A DNA stretch of 64,000 bases from Rhodobacterales bacterium HKCCE2091 (GCA_015689685.1 WVSL01000005.1:248001-312000); one strand, 5' to 3'; positions 23,870 through 32,641 are shown, counted from the first letter of the stretch. Numbers and translations: made by a program. Notes: generated from the sequence alone by a model not told the origin.

Positions 23870-26800
23870 TCAGTCGAGTTCGACCAGCAGGTCCTTCGCG
23901 TCGATCTGGGCGCCGGGCGTGACGTGGACGGCCCACACCGTCGCATCCCTGTCGGCGTGAATACCGGTCTCCATCTTCATCGCCTCGATGGTCAGGAGCA
24001 GGTCGCCCTGCTTCACCTTCTTTCCCGCCTGTGCCGCCACCGAGGCGACCACGCCGGGCATCGGCGCGCCGATGTGATTGGGGTTGCCGAGTTCCGCCTT
24101 CGGTCGCTTGGCGGAGGTCGCCGCGACCTTGCGGTTCGGCACCCGGACCGTGCGCGGCTGTCCGTTCAGCTCGAAGAACACGCGCTGCTCGCCCTCGGCG
24201 TTGGTGTCGCCGACCGCGGAGAGCCGGATCACCAGCGTCACGCCCGGATCGATCTCGGCCTCGATCTCCTCGCCCGGTTCCATGCCGTAGAAGAAGGTGT
24301 GGGTGGGCAGGGTGCGGACCGGCCCGTAGTCGGCGTGGCGGGCCATGTAGTCGGTGAAGACCTTGGGATACATGAGGTATCCGTTTAGGTCTTCGTCGTC
24401 GATCTCCTCGCCGATGGCGTCGGACAGTTCGGCCCGCGTCGCCTCGATGTCGACGGGCTTCAGGTGTTTGCCGGGGCGTTCGAGATTGGGCTTCTCGCCC
24501 TTCAGCACCTTCTTCACGATCGCGGGCGGAAAGCCCCCCGGCGGCTGGCCGAGGTCGCCCCGCATCATGCCGACGACGCTGTCGGGGAAGGCGACGTCGA
24601 CCGCCGGATCCTCGACCTGCGCGCGGGTCAGGCCCTGGCTGACCATCATCAGCGCCATGTCCCCCACGACCTTCGACGATGGCGTGACCTTCACGATATC
24701 GCCGAACATCCGGTTCACGTCGGCGTACATCTGGGCGACTTCGTGCCAGCGTTCTTCCAGCCCCATGGACCGCGCCTGCGCCTTGAGGTTGGTGAACTGC
24801 CCGCCCGGCATCTCGTGCAGGTAGACCTCGGACGCCGGGGCCTGCATCCCGCTTTCGAAGGCCGCGTAGTTGCCGCGCACCGCTTCCCAGTAGTCGGAGA
24901 TCGCGCGGATGGCCGCGATGTCGAGCCCGGTGTCGCGCTCGGTGTGCATCAGCGCCTCGACCACGGTGCCGAGCGTCGCCTGGCTGGTATTGCCCGATAG
25001 CGCGTCCATCGCGCAGTCCACCGCGTCGACGCCGGCATCGGACGCCGCGAGGATGGTGCCGCAGGCGATGCCCGCCGTGTCGTGGGTGTGGAAATGGATC
25101 GGCAGGTCGACCGCGTCCTTCAGCGCGCGGATCAGGACCGTCGCGCCCGCGGGCTTCAGGAGCCCGGCCATGTCCTTCAGCCCGAGGACATGCGCGCCGG
25201 CCTTCTCCATCTCCTTCGCCATGTCGACGTAGTACTTCACGTCGTACTTCGCCCGGTCGGAGTCGAGGATGTTGCCGGTGTAGCAGATCGTCCCCTCGCA
25301 GATCTTTCCACTGGCAACAACGGCGTCCATCGCGACGCGCATGTTCTCGACCCAGTTGAGACTGTCGAAGACGCGGAACACGTCGACGCCGCTTTCGGCC
25401 GCCTGCGCCACGAAGCTCTGCACCACGTTGTCGGGATAGTTGGTGTAGCCGACCCCGTTCGACGCCCGCAACAGCATCTGGGTCAGGATGTTTGGCATCT
25501 TCGCGCGGATGTCGCGCAGGCGCTGCCACGGGCATTCCTGGAGGAACCGGTAGGCGACATCGAACGTCGCGCCGCCCCAACACTCGACCGAGAACAGCTC
25601 GGGCAGGTTGGCGGCGTAGGCGGGGGCGACGCGGATCATGTCGAAGGACCGCATCCGCGTGGCCAGCAGCGACTGGTGCCCGTCGCGCATCGTGGTGTCG
25701 GTGATGAGAAGCCTGCCCTGGTCCTTCATCCAGTCCGCGACCGCCTTCGGCCCCTGTTCCTCGAGAAGCTGGCGGGTGCCCGGCGCCGGCGTATCGACAC
25801 GTGCCACGGGCGGTTTCGGCAGCCGGATCTCGGCCGAGGGGCGGGGCCGGCCCTCGGTCTCTGGGTGGCCGTTCACAGTGATGTCGGCGATGTAGCGCAG
25901 GATCTTCGTCGCCCGGTCGCGCCGCGGCTTGAAGTCGAACAGCTCCGGCGTCTGGTCGATGAACTTGGTGTGGTACTGGTAGTTCAGGAAGGTCGGATGC
26001 TTCAGAAGGTTCTCGACGAAGGCGATGTTGGTGCTGACCCCGCGGATGCGGAACTCGCGCAGGGCCCGGTCCATCCGCGCGATCGCGGCCTCGGGCGTCG
26101 GCGCCCAGGCCGTGACCTTCTCCAGCAGGCTGTCGTAGTAGCGGGTGATGACCGCGCCGGAATAGGCCGTGCCGCCGTCCAGCCGGATGCCCATGCCGGT
26201 CGCGCCGCGATAGGCGGTGATGCGGCCGTAATCGGGGATGAAGTTGTTGGTCGGATCCTCGGTGGTGATCCGGCACTGGATCGCGTGGCCGGACAGCTCC
26301 ACGTCATACTGGCTGGCGACGCCCGTGGCCTCCATCAGGCTCTTGCCCTCTGCAATGAGGATCTGCGCGCGCACGATGTCGATGCCGGTGACTTCCTCGG
26401 TCACCGTGTGTTCCACCTGCACGCGCGGATTGACCTCGATGAAGTAGAAGGCGCCGGTCTCCATATCCATCAGGAACTCGATGGTGCCGGCGCATTCGTA
26501 GCCGACATGCTCCGCGATCTTCTTGCCGAGCAGGCAGATCTCCTCGCGCTGCGCCGCGGACAGGTAGGGGGCGGGGGCGCGTTCCACGACCTTCTGGTTC
26601 CGGCGCTGGACCGAGCAGTCGCGTTCGTAGAGGTGGTAGATGTTGCCCTGGCTGTCGCCGAGGATCTGGACCTCGACGTGGCGGGCGCGGGTAATCATCT
26701 TCTCGAGGTAGCCCTCGCCGTTGCCGAAGGCGGCCTCGGCCTCGCGCCGGCCCTCGCGGACCTTCTCCTCCAGCTCCTCCGGCCCGTTGATCGGCCGCAT

Positions 26801-27310
26801 CCCCCGGCCTCCGCCGCCCCAGGATGCCTTCAGCATCAGCGGGTAGCCGATCTCCCCGGCCTGTTCGGCGATCTTGCCCATGTCGTCGCCGAGCACGTCG
26901 GTCGCCGGGATGACCGGAACTCCCGCCGCGATCGCCACCTGCCGGGCGCTGGCCTTGTCGCCGAGCGCACGCATCGTGTCGGACTTCGGGCCGATGAAGG
27001 TGATCCCGGCGGCGGTGCAGGCATCGACGAATTCGGGGTTCTCGGACAGGAGCCCGTAGCCCGGATGGATAGCGTCGGCACCGCATTCCTTGGCCACGCG
27101 GATGATTTCGGGGATCGACAGGTAGGCCGCGACGGGGCCGAGGCCCTCGCCGATCTTGTACGCCTCGTCCGCCTTGAAGCGGTGGAGGCAGAGCTTGTCC
27201 TCCTCCGCGTAGACCGCGACAGTGCGTTTGCCGAGCTCGTTGGCAGCCCGCATCACCCGGATCGCGATTTCCCCGCGGTTGGCGATGAGGATCTTCTTGA
27301 ACTCGGCCAT
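23870..27310 (-). CDS. pyc: Pyruvate carboxylase
   Basis: A 1146-aa biotin enzyme making oxaloacetate from pyruvate, bicarbonate and ATP. Domains in order: biotin carboxylase (ILIANRGEIAIRVMRAANEL, ATP loop KASWGGGGRGMR, PRVQVEHTVTEEVTG), carboxyltransferase (TDTTMRDGHQSLLATRMR, VECWGGATFDVAYRF, HFHTHDTAG), the PYC oligomerisation region, and a biotinyl domain with IEAMKMETG (biotin Lys1112). It is the single-chain form. The start at 27310 has GGGAGG upstream. It replenishes oxaloacetate for the TCA cycle. The upstream minus-strand gene is 78 bases away. Confidence 0.97.
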   Translation of the reverse strand: MAEFKKILIANRGEIAIRVMRAANELGKRTVAVYAEEDKLCLHRFKADEAYKIGEGLGPVAAYLSIPEIIRVAKECGADAIHPGYGLLSENPEFVDACTAAGITFIGPKSDTMRALGDKASARQVAIAAGVPVIPATDVLGDDMGKIAEQAGEIGYPLMLKASWGGGGRGMRPINGPEELEEKVREGRREAEAAFGNGEGYLEKMITRARHVEVQILGDSQGNIYHLYERDCSVQRRNQKVVERAPAPYLSAAQREEICLLGKKIAEHVGYECAGTIEFLMDMETGAFYFIEVNPRVQVEHTVTEEVTGIDIVRAQILIAEGKSLMEATGVASQYDVELSGHAIQCRITTEDPTNNFIPDYGRITAYRGATGMGIRLDGGTAYSGAVITRYYDSLLEKVTAWAPTPEAAIARMDRALREFRIRGVSTNIAFVENLLKHPTFLNYQYHTKFIDQTPELFDFKPRRDRATKILRYIADITVNGHPETEGRPRPSAEIRLPKPPVARVDTPAPGTRQLLEEQGPKAVADWMKDQGRLLITDTTMRDGHQSLLATRMRSFDMIRVAPAYAANLPELFSVECWGGATFDVAYRFLQECPWQRLRDIRAKMPNILTQMLLRASNGVGYTNYPDNVVQSFVAQAAESGVDVFRVFDSLNWVENMRVAMDAVVASGKICEGTICYTGNILDSDRAKYDVKYYVDMAKEMEKAGAHVLGLKDMAGLLKPAGATVLIRALKDAVDLPIHFHTHDTAGIACGTILAASDAGVDAVDCAMDALSGNTSQATLGTVVEALMHTERDTGLDIAAIRAISDYWEAVRGNYAAFESGMQAPASEVYLHEMPGGQFTNLKAQARSMGLEERWHEVAQMYADVNRMFGDIVKVTPSSKVVGDMALMMVSQGLTRAQVEDPAVDVAFPDSVVGMMRGDLGQPPGGFPPAIVKKVLKGEKPNLERPGKHLKPVDIEATRAELSDAIGEEIDDEDLNGYLMYPKVFTDYMARHADYGPVRTLPTHTFFYGMEPGEEIEAEIDPGVTLVIRLSAVGDTNAEGEQRVFFELNGQPRTVRVPNRKVAATSAKRPKAELGNPNHIGAPMPGVVASVAAQAGKKVKQGDLLLTIEAMKMETGIHADRDATVWAVHVTPGAQIDAKDLLVELD

Positions 27311-27388
27311 GTCGGGCCTCCCGTGATTGTGCACACGCAGCAAACACCGAGCGGCAGGCGGGACGCAAGGGTCTCCGGCGGGTGCGGT

Positions 27389-27796
27389 CTAGTGAGAGGC
27401 GGCAGGTGTAACGGGATGTGACAGGCGCAGGCGCGAACGGAAGGGTTCGGTCATCTGGACGCGCAGGAGGTAGTCGCGGTCGTAGACCCGATACTCCACC
27501 CCGGCGAGCCGCGCGACGGTCTCGACCTGGTACTCGGCGGCGTCCTCGATCCCGTTCGTGTCGATGATCACCACCATCGGCTCGCGCCCGGTCAGGTGCG
27601 CCGCGAAGATCGCCTGGTGCACGCTGTCGTAGCTCGACCGCCGGTCGTCGAGGCCGATCTCGACGGCATGGGTTTCGGTCACGCAATCGGCGCGGATGCG
27701 GTGGTCGCCCGCGTGAATGCCGTAGGCCTCGGTCTGCTCCCACGCGCCGCCGAGGATCAGGCCGCAGACGATCGGGATGAACTCGAACTCGAACAT
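27389..27796 (-). CDS. Conserved protein of unknown function
   Basis: 135 aa. A hydrophobic N-terminus (MFEFEFIPIVCGLILGGAWEQ) could be a membrane segment or a buried strand. The rest is soluble: AVEIGLDDRRSSYDSVHQAIFAAHL, EPMVVIIDTNGIEDAAEY, VEYRVYDRDYLLRVQMTEPF. No catalytic motif is recognised. It lies just upstream of pyc on the same strand and is divergent from the helicase gene. Confidence 0.6.
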   Translation of the reverse strand: MFEFEFIPIVCGLILGGAWEQTEAYGIHAGDHRIRADCVTETHAVEIGLDDRRSSYDSVHQAIFAAHLTGREPMVVIIDTNGIEDAAEYQVETVARLAGVEYRVYDRDYLLRVQMTEPFRSRLRLSHPVTPAASH

Positions 27797-27881
27797 GAGG
27801 CGAACATTAACCCATCGTTAACGAATCGCCTCGCAGAAAAACATGGAACAATAGCAGAACAAAGCTTTAAGTGAGGCAGGA

Positions 27882-30338
27882 ATGGGATTAGGCTCCGCGG
27901 TCATGAGCAGTTATGACGAATCCGACGCATTCGAGGCCGCGTCGCTGTCCGCCCGCGCCGTCGCGGCCCGGCCGGCGCCCTATCTCGACGGGCTGAACGA
28001 GGCGCAGCGCGAGGCCGTTCTGGCGCTCGACGGGCCGGTCCTGATGCTGGCGGGCGCGGGCACCGGCAAGACCCGCGCGCTGACCGCGCGTATCGCGCAT
28101 CTCCTGTCGACCGGCACCGCGCGCCCGAACGAGATCCTCGCCGTCACCTTCACCAACAAAGCCGCGCGGGAAATGCGCAACCGCGTCGGGCGGTTCCTGG
28201 GCGAGGCGGTGGAGGGGATGCCGTGGCTCGGCACCTTCCACGCGATCTGCGTCAAGCTCCTCCGCCGTCACGCCGAACTGGTGGAGCTGAAATCGAACTT
28301 CACCATCCTCGACACAGACGACCAGCAGCGGCTGATGAAGCAGCTCATCGTCGCTGCCAACATCGACGAGAAACGCTGGCCCGCGCGGATGCTGGCCGGG
28401 ATCATCGACAACTGGAAGAACCGCGCCTGGACGCCCGACAAGGTGCCCGCCGCCGAGGCCGGGGCCTTCGACCGCAAGGGCGTGATGCTCTACGTCGAGT
28501 ACCAGGACCGCCTGAAGACGCTGAACGCGGTCGACTTCGGCGACCTGCTTCTGCACGTCATCCGCATTTTCCAGGAGAACCCCGACCTGCTGGAGCAATA
28601 CCAGCGCTGGTTCCGCTACATCCTCGTGGACGAATACCAGGACACGAACGTCGCCCAGTATCTCTGGCTGCGGCTGCTCGCCCAGGGGCATCGCAACATC
28701 TGCTGCGTCGGCGACGACGACCAGTCGATCTACGGCTGGCGCGGGGCCGAGGTGGGCAACATCCTGCGGTTCGAGAAGGATTTCCCGGGCGCGAAGGTGA
28801 TCCGGCTGGAACAGAACTACCGCTCCACCGGGCATATCCTCGCCGCCGCGTCGGGCGTGATCTCCTCCAACAAGGGGCGGCTCGGCAAGACGCTCTGGAC
28901 CGACGGCGAGGACGGAGAGAAGGTCCGGCTGATCGGCCACTGGGACGGCGACGAGGAAGCCCGGTGGGTCGGCGAGGAAATCGAGGCTATGGAACGCGGC
29001 ACGCGCGGCATGGACCCGATCCGCGCCGACGGCATGGCGATCCTCGTCCGCGCCTCGCACCAGATGCGCGCCTTCGAGGACCGGTTCCTGACCATCGGGC
29101 TGCCCTACCGCGTCATCGGCGGCCCGCGCTTCTACGAGCGGATGGAGATCCGCGACGCGATGGCCTACTTCCGCCTCGTCGTCAGCCCCGACGACGACCT
29201 CGCCTTCGAGCGGATCGTGAACACGCCGAAGCGCGGACTGGGCGAGAAGGCGCAGGCGACGATCCAGCAGACGGCGCGGGCGAACGGCGTGTCGCTGACC
29301 GAGGGGGCGCAGATCCTGCTAGATGAAGGCGGGCTCGGAGGGAAGGGTGCGAAGGAGCTTCAGAAGCTGCTCGACCAGTTGCAGCGCTGGCAGCGCATGG
29401 CGCACGGCCCGCTCCGGCAGGTCGGCCCCGCGGACGACCTGATCGAGGACGACATTCCCGCGCCGGGCGGGGTCAGCCACATCGAACTCGCCGAGATCGT
29501 CCTGGACGAGAGCGGCTACACGGAAATGTGGCAAAATGTCAAGACGCCCGAAGCGCCGGGCCGCCTGGAGAACCTGAAGGAGCTGGTGAAGGCGCTGGAA
29601 GGGTTCGATAACCTGCAGGGCTTTCTCGAACACGTCAGCCTCATCATGGACAACGAAAGCGACGACGCGGAGCCGAAGGTGACGCTGATGACGCTGCACG
29701 CGGCCAAGGGGCTCGAATTCCCCGCGGTGTTCCTGCCGGGGTGGGAAGACGGGTTGTTCCCGAGCCAGCGGGCGATGGACGAGGAGGGGCTGAAGGGACT
29801 CGAGGAGGAACGCCGCCTCGCCTATGTCGGCATCACGCGGGCCGAGGAGGTCTGCACGATCTCCTTCGCCGGCAACCGACGCGTCTACGGCCAGTGGCAG
29901 AGCCAGATGCCGTCCCGCTTCATCGACGAGCTGCCGGCCGAGCATGTCGAGGTGCTGACGCCGCCGGGACTCTACGGCCACGGCGGGTCGATGTCCGCCT
30001 CCGCCTCGCCGGTCGACGCGATGATGCGCGGGTCCGACCTGCACGACCGGGCAAGCCGCGCCGATGTCTACAACTCGCCGGGCTGGCGGCGGCTGCAGCA
30101 GCGGCAGGGCGCGCGGCCCATGCGCCAGCCGCAGGAAGCGAAGAACATGGTCATCGACGCGGAGGCGATTCCCGCCTTCGAGACCGGCACGCGGGTTTTC
30201 CACCAGAAATTCGGCTATGGCCGAGTCGCGGGGTCGGAGGGCGACAAGCTCGATATCGAGTTCGAAAAGGCGGGCAAAAAGAAGGTCGTGGCGCGCTTCG
30301 TCGTGGCCGCGGATGCCGCCGGTGACGTGCCGTTCTGA
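27882..30338 (+). CDS. uvrD: UvrD/PcrA-type DNA helicase (superfamily 1A)
   Basis: An 818-aa 3'-5' helicase of nucleotide excision and mismatch repair. Motifs in order: Q-motif LNEAQREAVLALDGP, Walker A AGAGTGKTRAL, motif Ia LAVTFTNKAAREMRNRV, Walker B ILVDEYQDTNVAQ, motif III DDDQSIYGWRGAE, motif IV RLEQNYRSTGHIL, motif V LMTLHAAKGLEFPAVFLPGWE, motif VI EERRLAYVGITRAEE. The C-terminus ends in a Tudor-like segment (TRVFHQKFGYGRVAG) that binds RNA polymerase in UvrD/PcrA. ATG 27882 has GAGG five bases from its site; ATG 27903 has none. Divergent from the 135-aa gene. Confidence 0.95.
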   Translation: MGLGSAVMSSYDESDAFEAASLSARAVAARPAPYLDGLNEAQREAVLALDGPVLMLAGAGTGKTRALTARIAHLLSTGTARPNEILAVTFTNKAAREMRNRVGRFLGEAVEGMPWLGTFHAICVKLLRRHAELVELKSNFTILDTDDQQRLMKQLIVAANIDEKRWPARMLAGIIDNWKNRAWTPDKVPAAEAGAFDRKGVMLYVEYQDRLKTLNAVDFGDLLLHVIRIFQENPDLLEQYQRWFRYILVDEYQDTNVAQYLWLRLLAQGHRNICCVGDDDQSIYGWRGAEVGNILRFEKDFPGAKVIRLEQNYRSTGHILAAASGVISSNKGRLGKTLWTDGEDGEKVRLIGHWDGDEEARWVGEEIEAMERGTRGMDPIRADGMAILVRASHQMRAFEDRFLTIGLPYRVIGGPRFYERMEIRDAMAYFRLVVSPDDDLAFERIVNTPKRGLGEKAQATIQQTARANGVSLTEGAQILLDEGGLGGKGAKELQKLLDQLQRWQRMAHGPLRQVGPADDLIEDDIPAPGGVSHIELAEIVLDESGYTEMWQNVKTPEAPGRLENLKELVKALEGFDNLQGFLEHVSLIMDNESDDAEPKVTLMTLHAAKGLEFPAVFLPGWEDGLFPSQRAMDEEGLKGLEEERRLAYVGITRAEEVCTISFAGNRRVYGQWQSQMPSRFIDELPAEHVEVLTPPGLYGHGGSMSASASPVDAMMRGSDLHDRASRADVYNSPGWRRLQQRQGARPMRQPQEAKNMVIDAEAIPAFETGTRVFHQKFGYGRVAGSEGDKLDIEFEKAGKKKVVARFVVAADAAGDVPF

Positions 30339-30575
30339 CTTAGCGGCAGGCGGTCTCGCGCCGGTCTTTCGGATGCCTGAAAAGTCAATGTTGATTTTCA
30401 AAGGCCCCCCGCCAATTATGCCAGCGGGGAGTGCTGCCGTTTCCGATTTTCCGGTGGGCGTGGATTGCAGGGCCCGAAGACCGAAGGTGTGAAACCGGAC
30501 GTTCGAACGGCGGTCGCGCACCACGACGTCAGCGTGGCGAGTGCGGGCTGTTGGCCCCCTAGGGAGGACGCGCCG

Positions 30576-30893
30576 ATGAAGACCCTGATTCTGGAACCCG
30601 ATCCCGCACGTGCAAGGGCCTGGATCGCCCGCTACGGCGGCGACGAGGGCCGCTGCGATCTCGCGCGGAGCCCGGCCCAGGCCCGGCTGATGCTGATCGG
30701 GCAAAGCTACGACCGGTTCTGCCTGCGGTTCGGAACGCTGATGGGGGCGAGCCATTCGCTGCTGTCGGTGGCGCGGGCGACCAACCCCGAATGCGAGATC
30801 GTCGATCTTGCCTCCAAGACCCGCAGGCCGGTATCCGGGCCATCGCTCGGCGCTGTGCTGCGGCAGGAAGCGCCCGACCGGCTCAGCGCGTGA
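30576..30893 (+). CDS. Small protein of unknown function, possibly receiver-like
   Basis: 105 aa. AGGGAGG lies nine bases before ATG 30576. The opening MKTLILEPDPARARAWIARYGG and the following helix/strand pattern (ARLMLIGQSYDRFCLRF) resemble the first half of a response-regulator receiver, but no phosphorylatable Asp, Thr or Lys set is clear. Its 3' end overlaps the convergent LysE gene by 11 bases. The 237-base gap before it holds a short CCCCGC/GCGGGG hairpin (near 30405-30430) and nothing else I recognise. Confidence 0.55.
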   Translation: MKTLILEPDPARARAWIARYGGDEGRCDLARSPAQARLMLIGQSYDRFCLRFGTLMGASHSLLSVARATNPECEIVDLASKTRRPVSGPSLGAVLRQEAPDRLSA

Positions 30894-31476
30894 GCGCGGG
30901 GTAGAGCGAGGCCACCAGCAGAAGCGCCATCGTGATGTTGAACACGCGTAGCCGCGCGTGTGTCGACAGGATGCGCCGTACTTGCACGCCGCCCCAGGCC
31001 CAGATCGTGGTGCAGGGCACCGAGCAGATCGCGAAGACGGCCCCGACCAGGAGCGCGCCGGCCAGCACGGGGCCGTCGGGGGCGAAGGTGGTCTGCGCGT
31101 AGATCGCCATGTACCAGGCCTTGGGGTTCACCCACTGGAACGCGGCGGCCTGCAGGAACGTGAGCGGCCGCGCCTCCGCTTCGGCTTCCTTCGGCGGGGC
31201 GGCATTGGCGACCTTCCACGCGAGGTAGAGTAGGTAGACCGCCGACAGCGCGAGGATCACGGTCCTGAGCCCCGGCACCAGTTCGAACACGTTCAGCAGC
31301 GCGAAGCCGATCAGCGCGATCATCCCCCCGAAGCCGAGCGCGATGCCGGCGAGATGCGGGATCGTGCGGCGTAGCCCGAAATTCGCGCCCGAGGCGAGCA
31401 ACATGATGTTGTTCGGCCCCGGCGTGATGGTCGCGGCGATGGCGAAGAGGGCGAGGGCGGGCAATGTGGCGATCAT
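30883..31476 (-). CDS. LysE/RhtB-family amino-acid exporter
   Basis: A 197-aa inner-membrane protein with about five or six TM helices. The family start FAIAATITPGPNNIMLLASGANFGLRRTIPH contains the TPGPN signature; QAAAFQWVNPKAWYMAIYAQT holds the second conserved NPKAW. ATG 31476 has AAGGA upstream. It is divergent from an Lrp-family regulator gene with a palindrome between them. This is the classical LysE/Lrp pair in which excess amino acid switches on its own export. Substrate not predictable. Confidence 0.88.
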   Translation of the reverse strand: MIATLPALALFAIAATITPGPNNIMLLASGANFGLRRTIPHLAGIALGFGGMIALIGFALLNVFELVPGLRTVILALSAVYLLYLAWKVANAAPPKEAEAEARPLTFLQAAAFQWVNPKAWYMAIYAQTTFAPDGPVLAGALLVGAVFAICSVPCTTIWAWGGVQVRRILSTHARLRVFNITMALLLVASLYPALTR

Positions 31477-31529
31477 GCCGGGATCCTTACGCATTCCGGC
31501 CCGCAATGTCGTTGCAATCTGCGGCGTTC

Positions 31530-31545
31530 TGCGAAAGATTTCGCA
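31530..31545. promoter_or_regulatory. Operator-like palindrome in the LysE/Lrp divergent promoter
   Basis: TGCGAAA-GA-TTTCGCA is a perfect 7-bp inverted repeat in the 73-base gap between lysE-like and lrp-like genes, ending four bases before the regulator's start codon. A site for autoregulation by the Lrp-type protein is likely. Confidence 0.45.
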
Positions 31546-31549
31546 AGGA

Positions 31550-32002
31550 ATGACGGTTCTGGATCAGAAAGACAGGCAGATATTGCGCGTGCTTGAGCGT
31601 GACGCGCGGATCTCCAACCTCGACCTCGCCGCAGCGGTGGCGTTGTCGCCTTCCGCGACGTCGCGCCGGGTCGCGGCGCTGGAGGCCGCGGGCGTCCTGC
31701 GCGGATACCGCGCGGTCACGGATCCGGCGAAGGTGGGGCTCGGATTCCTCGCCTACGTCACGGTCGGCCTGTCGGAACACACCAAGGCTGCGCAGGAAGG
31801 GTTCGAGGCCGCCGTGGCGGAGGCACCCGAGGTGCGCGAGTGCCACAACGTGACCGGGCTCGTGGAATACATCCTCCGGGTCGAGGTGGCGGACCTCGTG
31901 GCCTACAAGCGCTTCCACACCGACACGCTCGGCGCGCTGCCGCATATCGCGACGATCACGACCTACGTCGTGATGGGATCGCCCAAGGATTTGCGGGGGT
32001 AG
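31550..32002 (+). CDS. Lrp/AsnC-family transcriptional regulator
   Basis: 150 aa. The N-terminal HTH (LDQKDRQILRVLERDARISNLDLAAAVALSPSATSRRVAALE) is followed by an AsnC/Lrp ligand-binding ACT-like RAM domain (FLAYVTVGL, VRECHNVTGLVEYILRVEV, ITTYVVMG). ATG 31550 has AAGG directly upstream, within the palindrome's edge. It is divergent from the LysE exporter and so probably controls it and itself. Standard length. Confidence 0.9.
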   Translation: MTVLDQKDRQILRVLERDARISNLDLAAAVALSPSATSRRVAALEAAGVLRGYRAVTDPAKVGLGFLAYVTVGLSEHTKAAQEGFEAAVAEAPEVRECHNVTGLVEYILRVEVADLVAYKRFHTDTLGALPHIATITTYVVMGSPKDLRG

Positions 32003-32003
32003 G

Positions 32004-32050
32004 AAATAAAACGGCGGCGGCGCCCAGGGAGGAGGAAGGGCACCGCCGCC
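32004..32050 (-). terminator. Rho-independent terminator of the CcsR-type array
   Basis: On the minus strand GGCGGCGGTGCCC (32050-32038) pairs with GGGCGCCGCCGCC (32025-32013) through 13 pairs with one G-U, and TTTTATTT (32011-32004) follows. The loop carries the CCTCCTCCC motif itself. It also lies two bases after the lrp-type gene stop and may end that transcript from the other side. Confidence 0.75.
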
Positions 32051-32264
32051 TAGTCATCAGCCCCTCGAGGGAGGAGGGAGGGACCGAACCGGAGCTAGGC
32101 TCCGGAGAAATCGGCGACCCAAGGGAGGAGGAGGGCCGCCGTATGCACCGATCCAAAGGGAGGAGGAGGGTCGGTGCATATTCCGTGTCTTAAAGCGGCC
32201 CCGCCCAAGGGAGGAGGAGGGCGGGGCCGCGGTCCCACGACGCCCAAGGGAGGAGGAGGGCGCC
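32013..32264 (-). ncRNA. CcsR/cuckoo-type small RNA array with six CCUCCUCCC motifs
   Basis: Read on the minus strand, CCTCCTCCC occurs six times (plus-strand GGGAGGAGG at 32027, 32069, 32123, 32158, 32209, 32248), mostly in hairpin loops. Stems include a perfect 12-bp GCGGCCCCGCCC pair (32195-32230), a perfect 10-bp TATGCACCGA pair (32142-32180), and a 9-bp stem at 32112-32141. A separate CCGGAGC-N3-GCTCCGG hairpin is at 32089-32105. Mismatches in the stems become G-U pairs only on the minus strand. The array follows a DUF1127 gene in the same direction, as in Rhodobacter, where CcsR RNAs are processed from the mRNA of a DUF1127 gene. The loop motif can pair with Shine-Dalgarno-like sequences. 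Confidence 0.85.
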
Positions 32265-32282
32265 CTGGTAAGCGTGTCGCCG

Positions 32283-32516
32283 TCAGCGCGTGGCGTTGAT
32301 CTCTTCGCCGTAGGCTGCATCGTAGGCGATGCGGGAGATCATCGAGCGCGCGATGCCGAGATCGGCCAGCTCGCGGTCGCTGAGGGCGTTCAATTCGTTG
32401 AAGGTCTGGCGGAAAACCCGGTGGGCTTCCAGGGTTTCGCGGAAGGCCGCGACCATCTCGCCGAGACGGGCGAAGATCGTCAGGCTCTCTTTCCGGCTGC
32501 TCGCAACATATGCCAT
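32283..32516 (-). CDS. DUF1127 protein, CcaF1-like
   Basis: 77 aa, basic. The conserved C-terminal half is FNELNALSDRELADLGIARSMISRIAYDAAYG, the DUF1127 core (R-E-L-x-D-x-G-I/L-x-R). In Rhodobacter the DUF1127 protein encoded ahead of the CcsR RNAs (CcaF1) binds RNA and influences sRNA levels. The same order is present here: promoter, DUF1127 gene, then the CCUCCUCCC hairpins starting 19 bases after the stop. ATG 32516 has GAGG eight bases upstream. Confidence 0.88.
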   Translation of the reverse strand: MAYVASSRKESLTIFARLGEMVAAFRETLEAHRVFRQTFNELNALSDRELADLGIARSMISRIAYDAAYGEEINATR

Positions 32517-32613
32517 GTCACAACCTCGTTCTCGTTTACTCAACCCCGATCCCTGCGCCGTTCTGCGTCGAAGCGCTTTGGACCGTCGGGCGCTGTTGGC
32601 CCTGTCGAGAATG

Positions 32614-32641
32614 AATTTACGCCGATGCTGCACTTGCACAA
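32614..32641 (-). promoter_or_regulatory. Putative promoter of the DUF1127/CcsR-type transcript
   Basis: On the minus strand TTGTGC (32641-32636), a 16-base spacer and TAAATT (32619-32614) lie about 100 bases upstream of the DUF1127 start. CcsR operons are known to be transcribed by heat-shock sigma factors; this site could serve either sigma class. Confidence 0.35.

Noticed and set aside
23811-26276. 821-aa open frame on the same strand as pyc in another frame
   Set aside because: Shadow of pyc. Its translation is Arg/Gly/Pro/His-rich, and the pyc frame has complete domains and motifs.
25082-27421. 779-aa open frame opposite pyc
   Set aside because: Antisense shadow produced by GC-rich codon bias; no domain is recognisable.
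30400-30435. CCCCGC/GCGGGG hairpin after uvrD as a terminator
   Set aside because: Only six pairs, an 11-base loop and no T-tract; too weak to call as a separate feature.
32013-32264. CRISPR-like array (repeated GGGAGGAGG with variable spacers)
   Set aside because: The repeated core is only 9-13 bases, the intervals are irregular (35-54 bases), the intervening DNA forms hairpins with the repeat in the loop, and no cas gene is near. It fits a CcsR/cuckoo RNA array.
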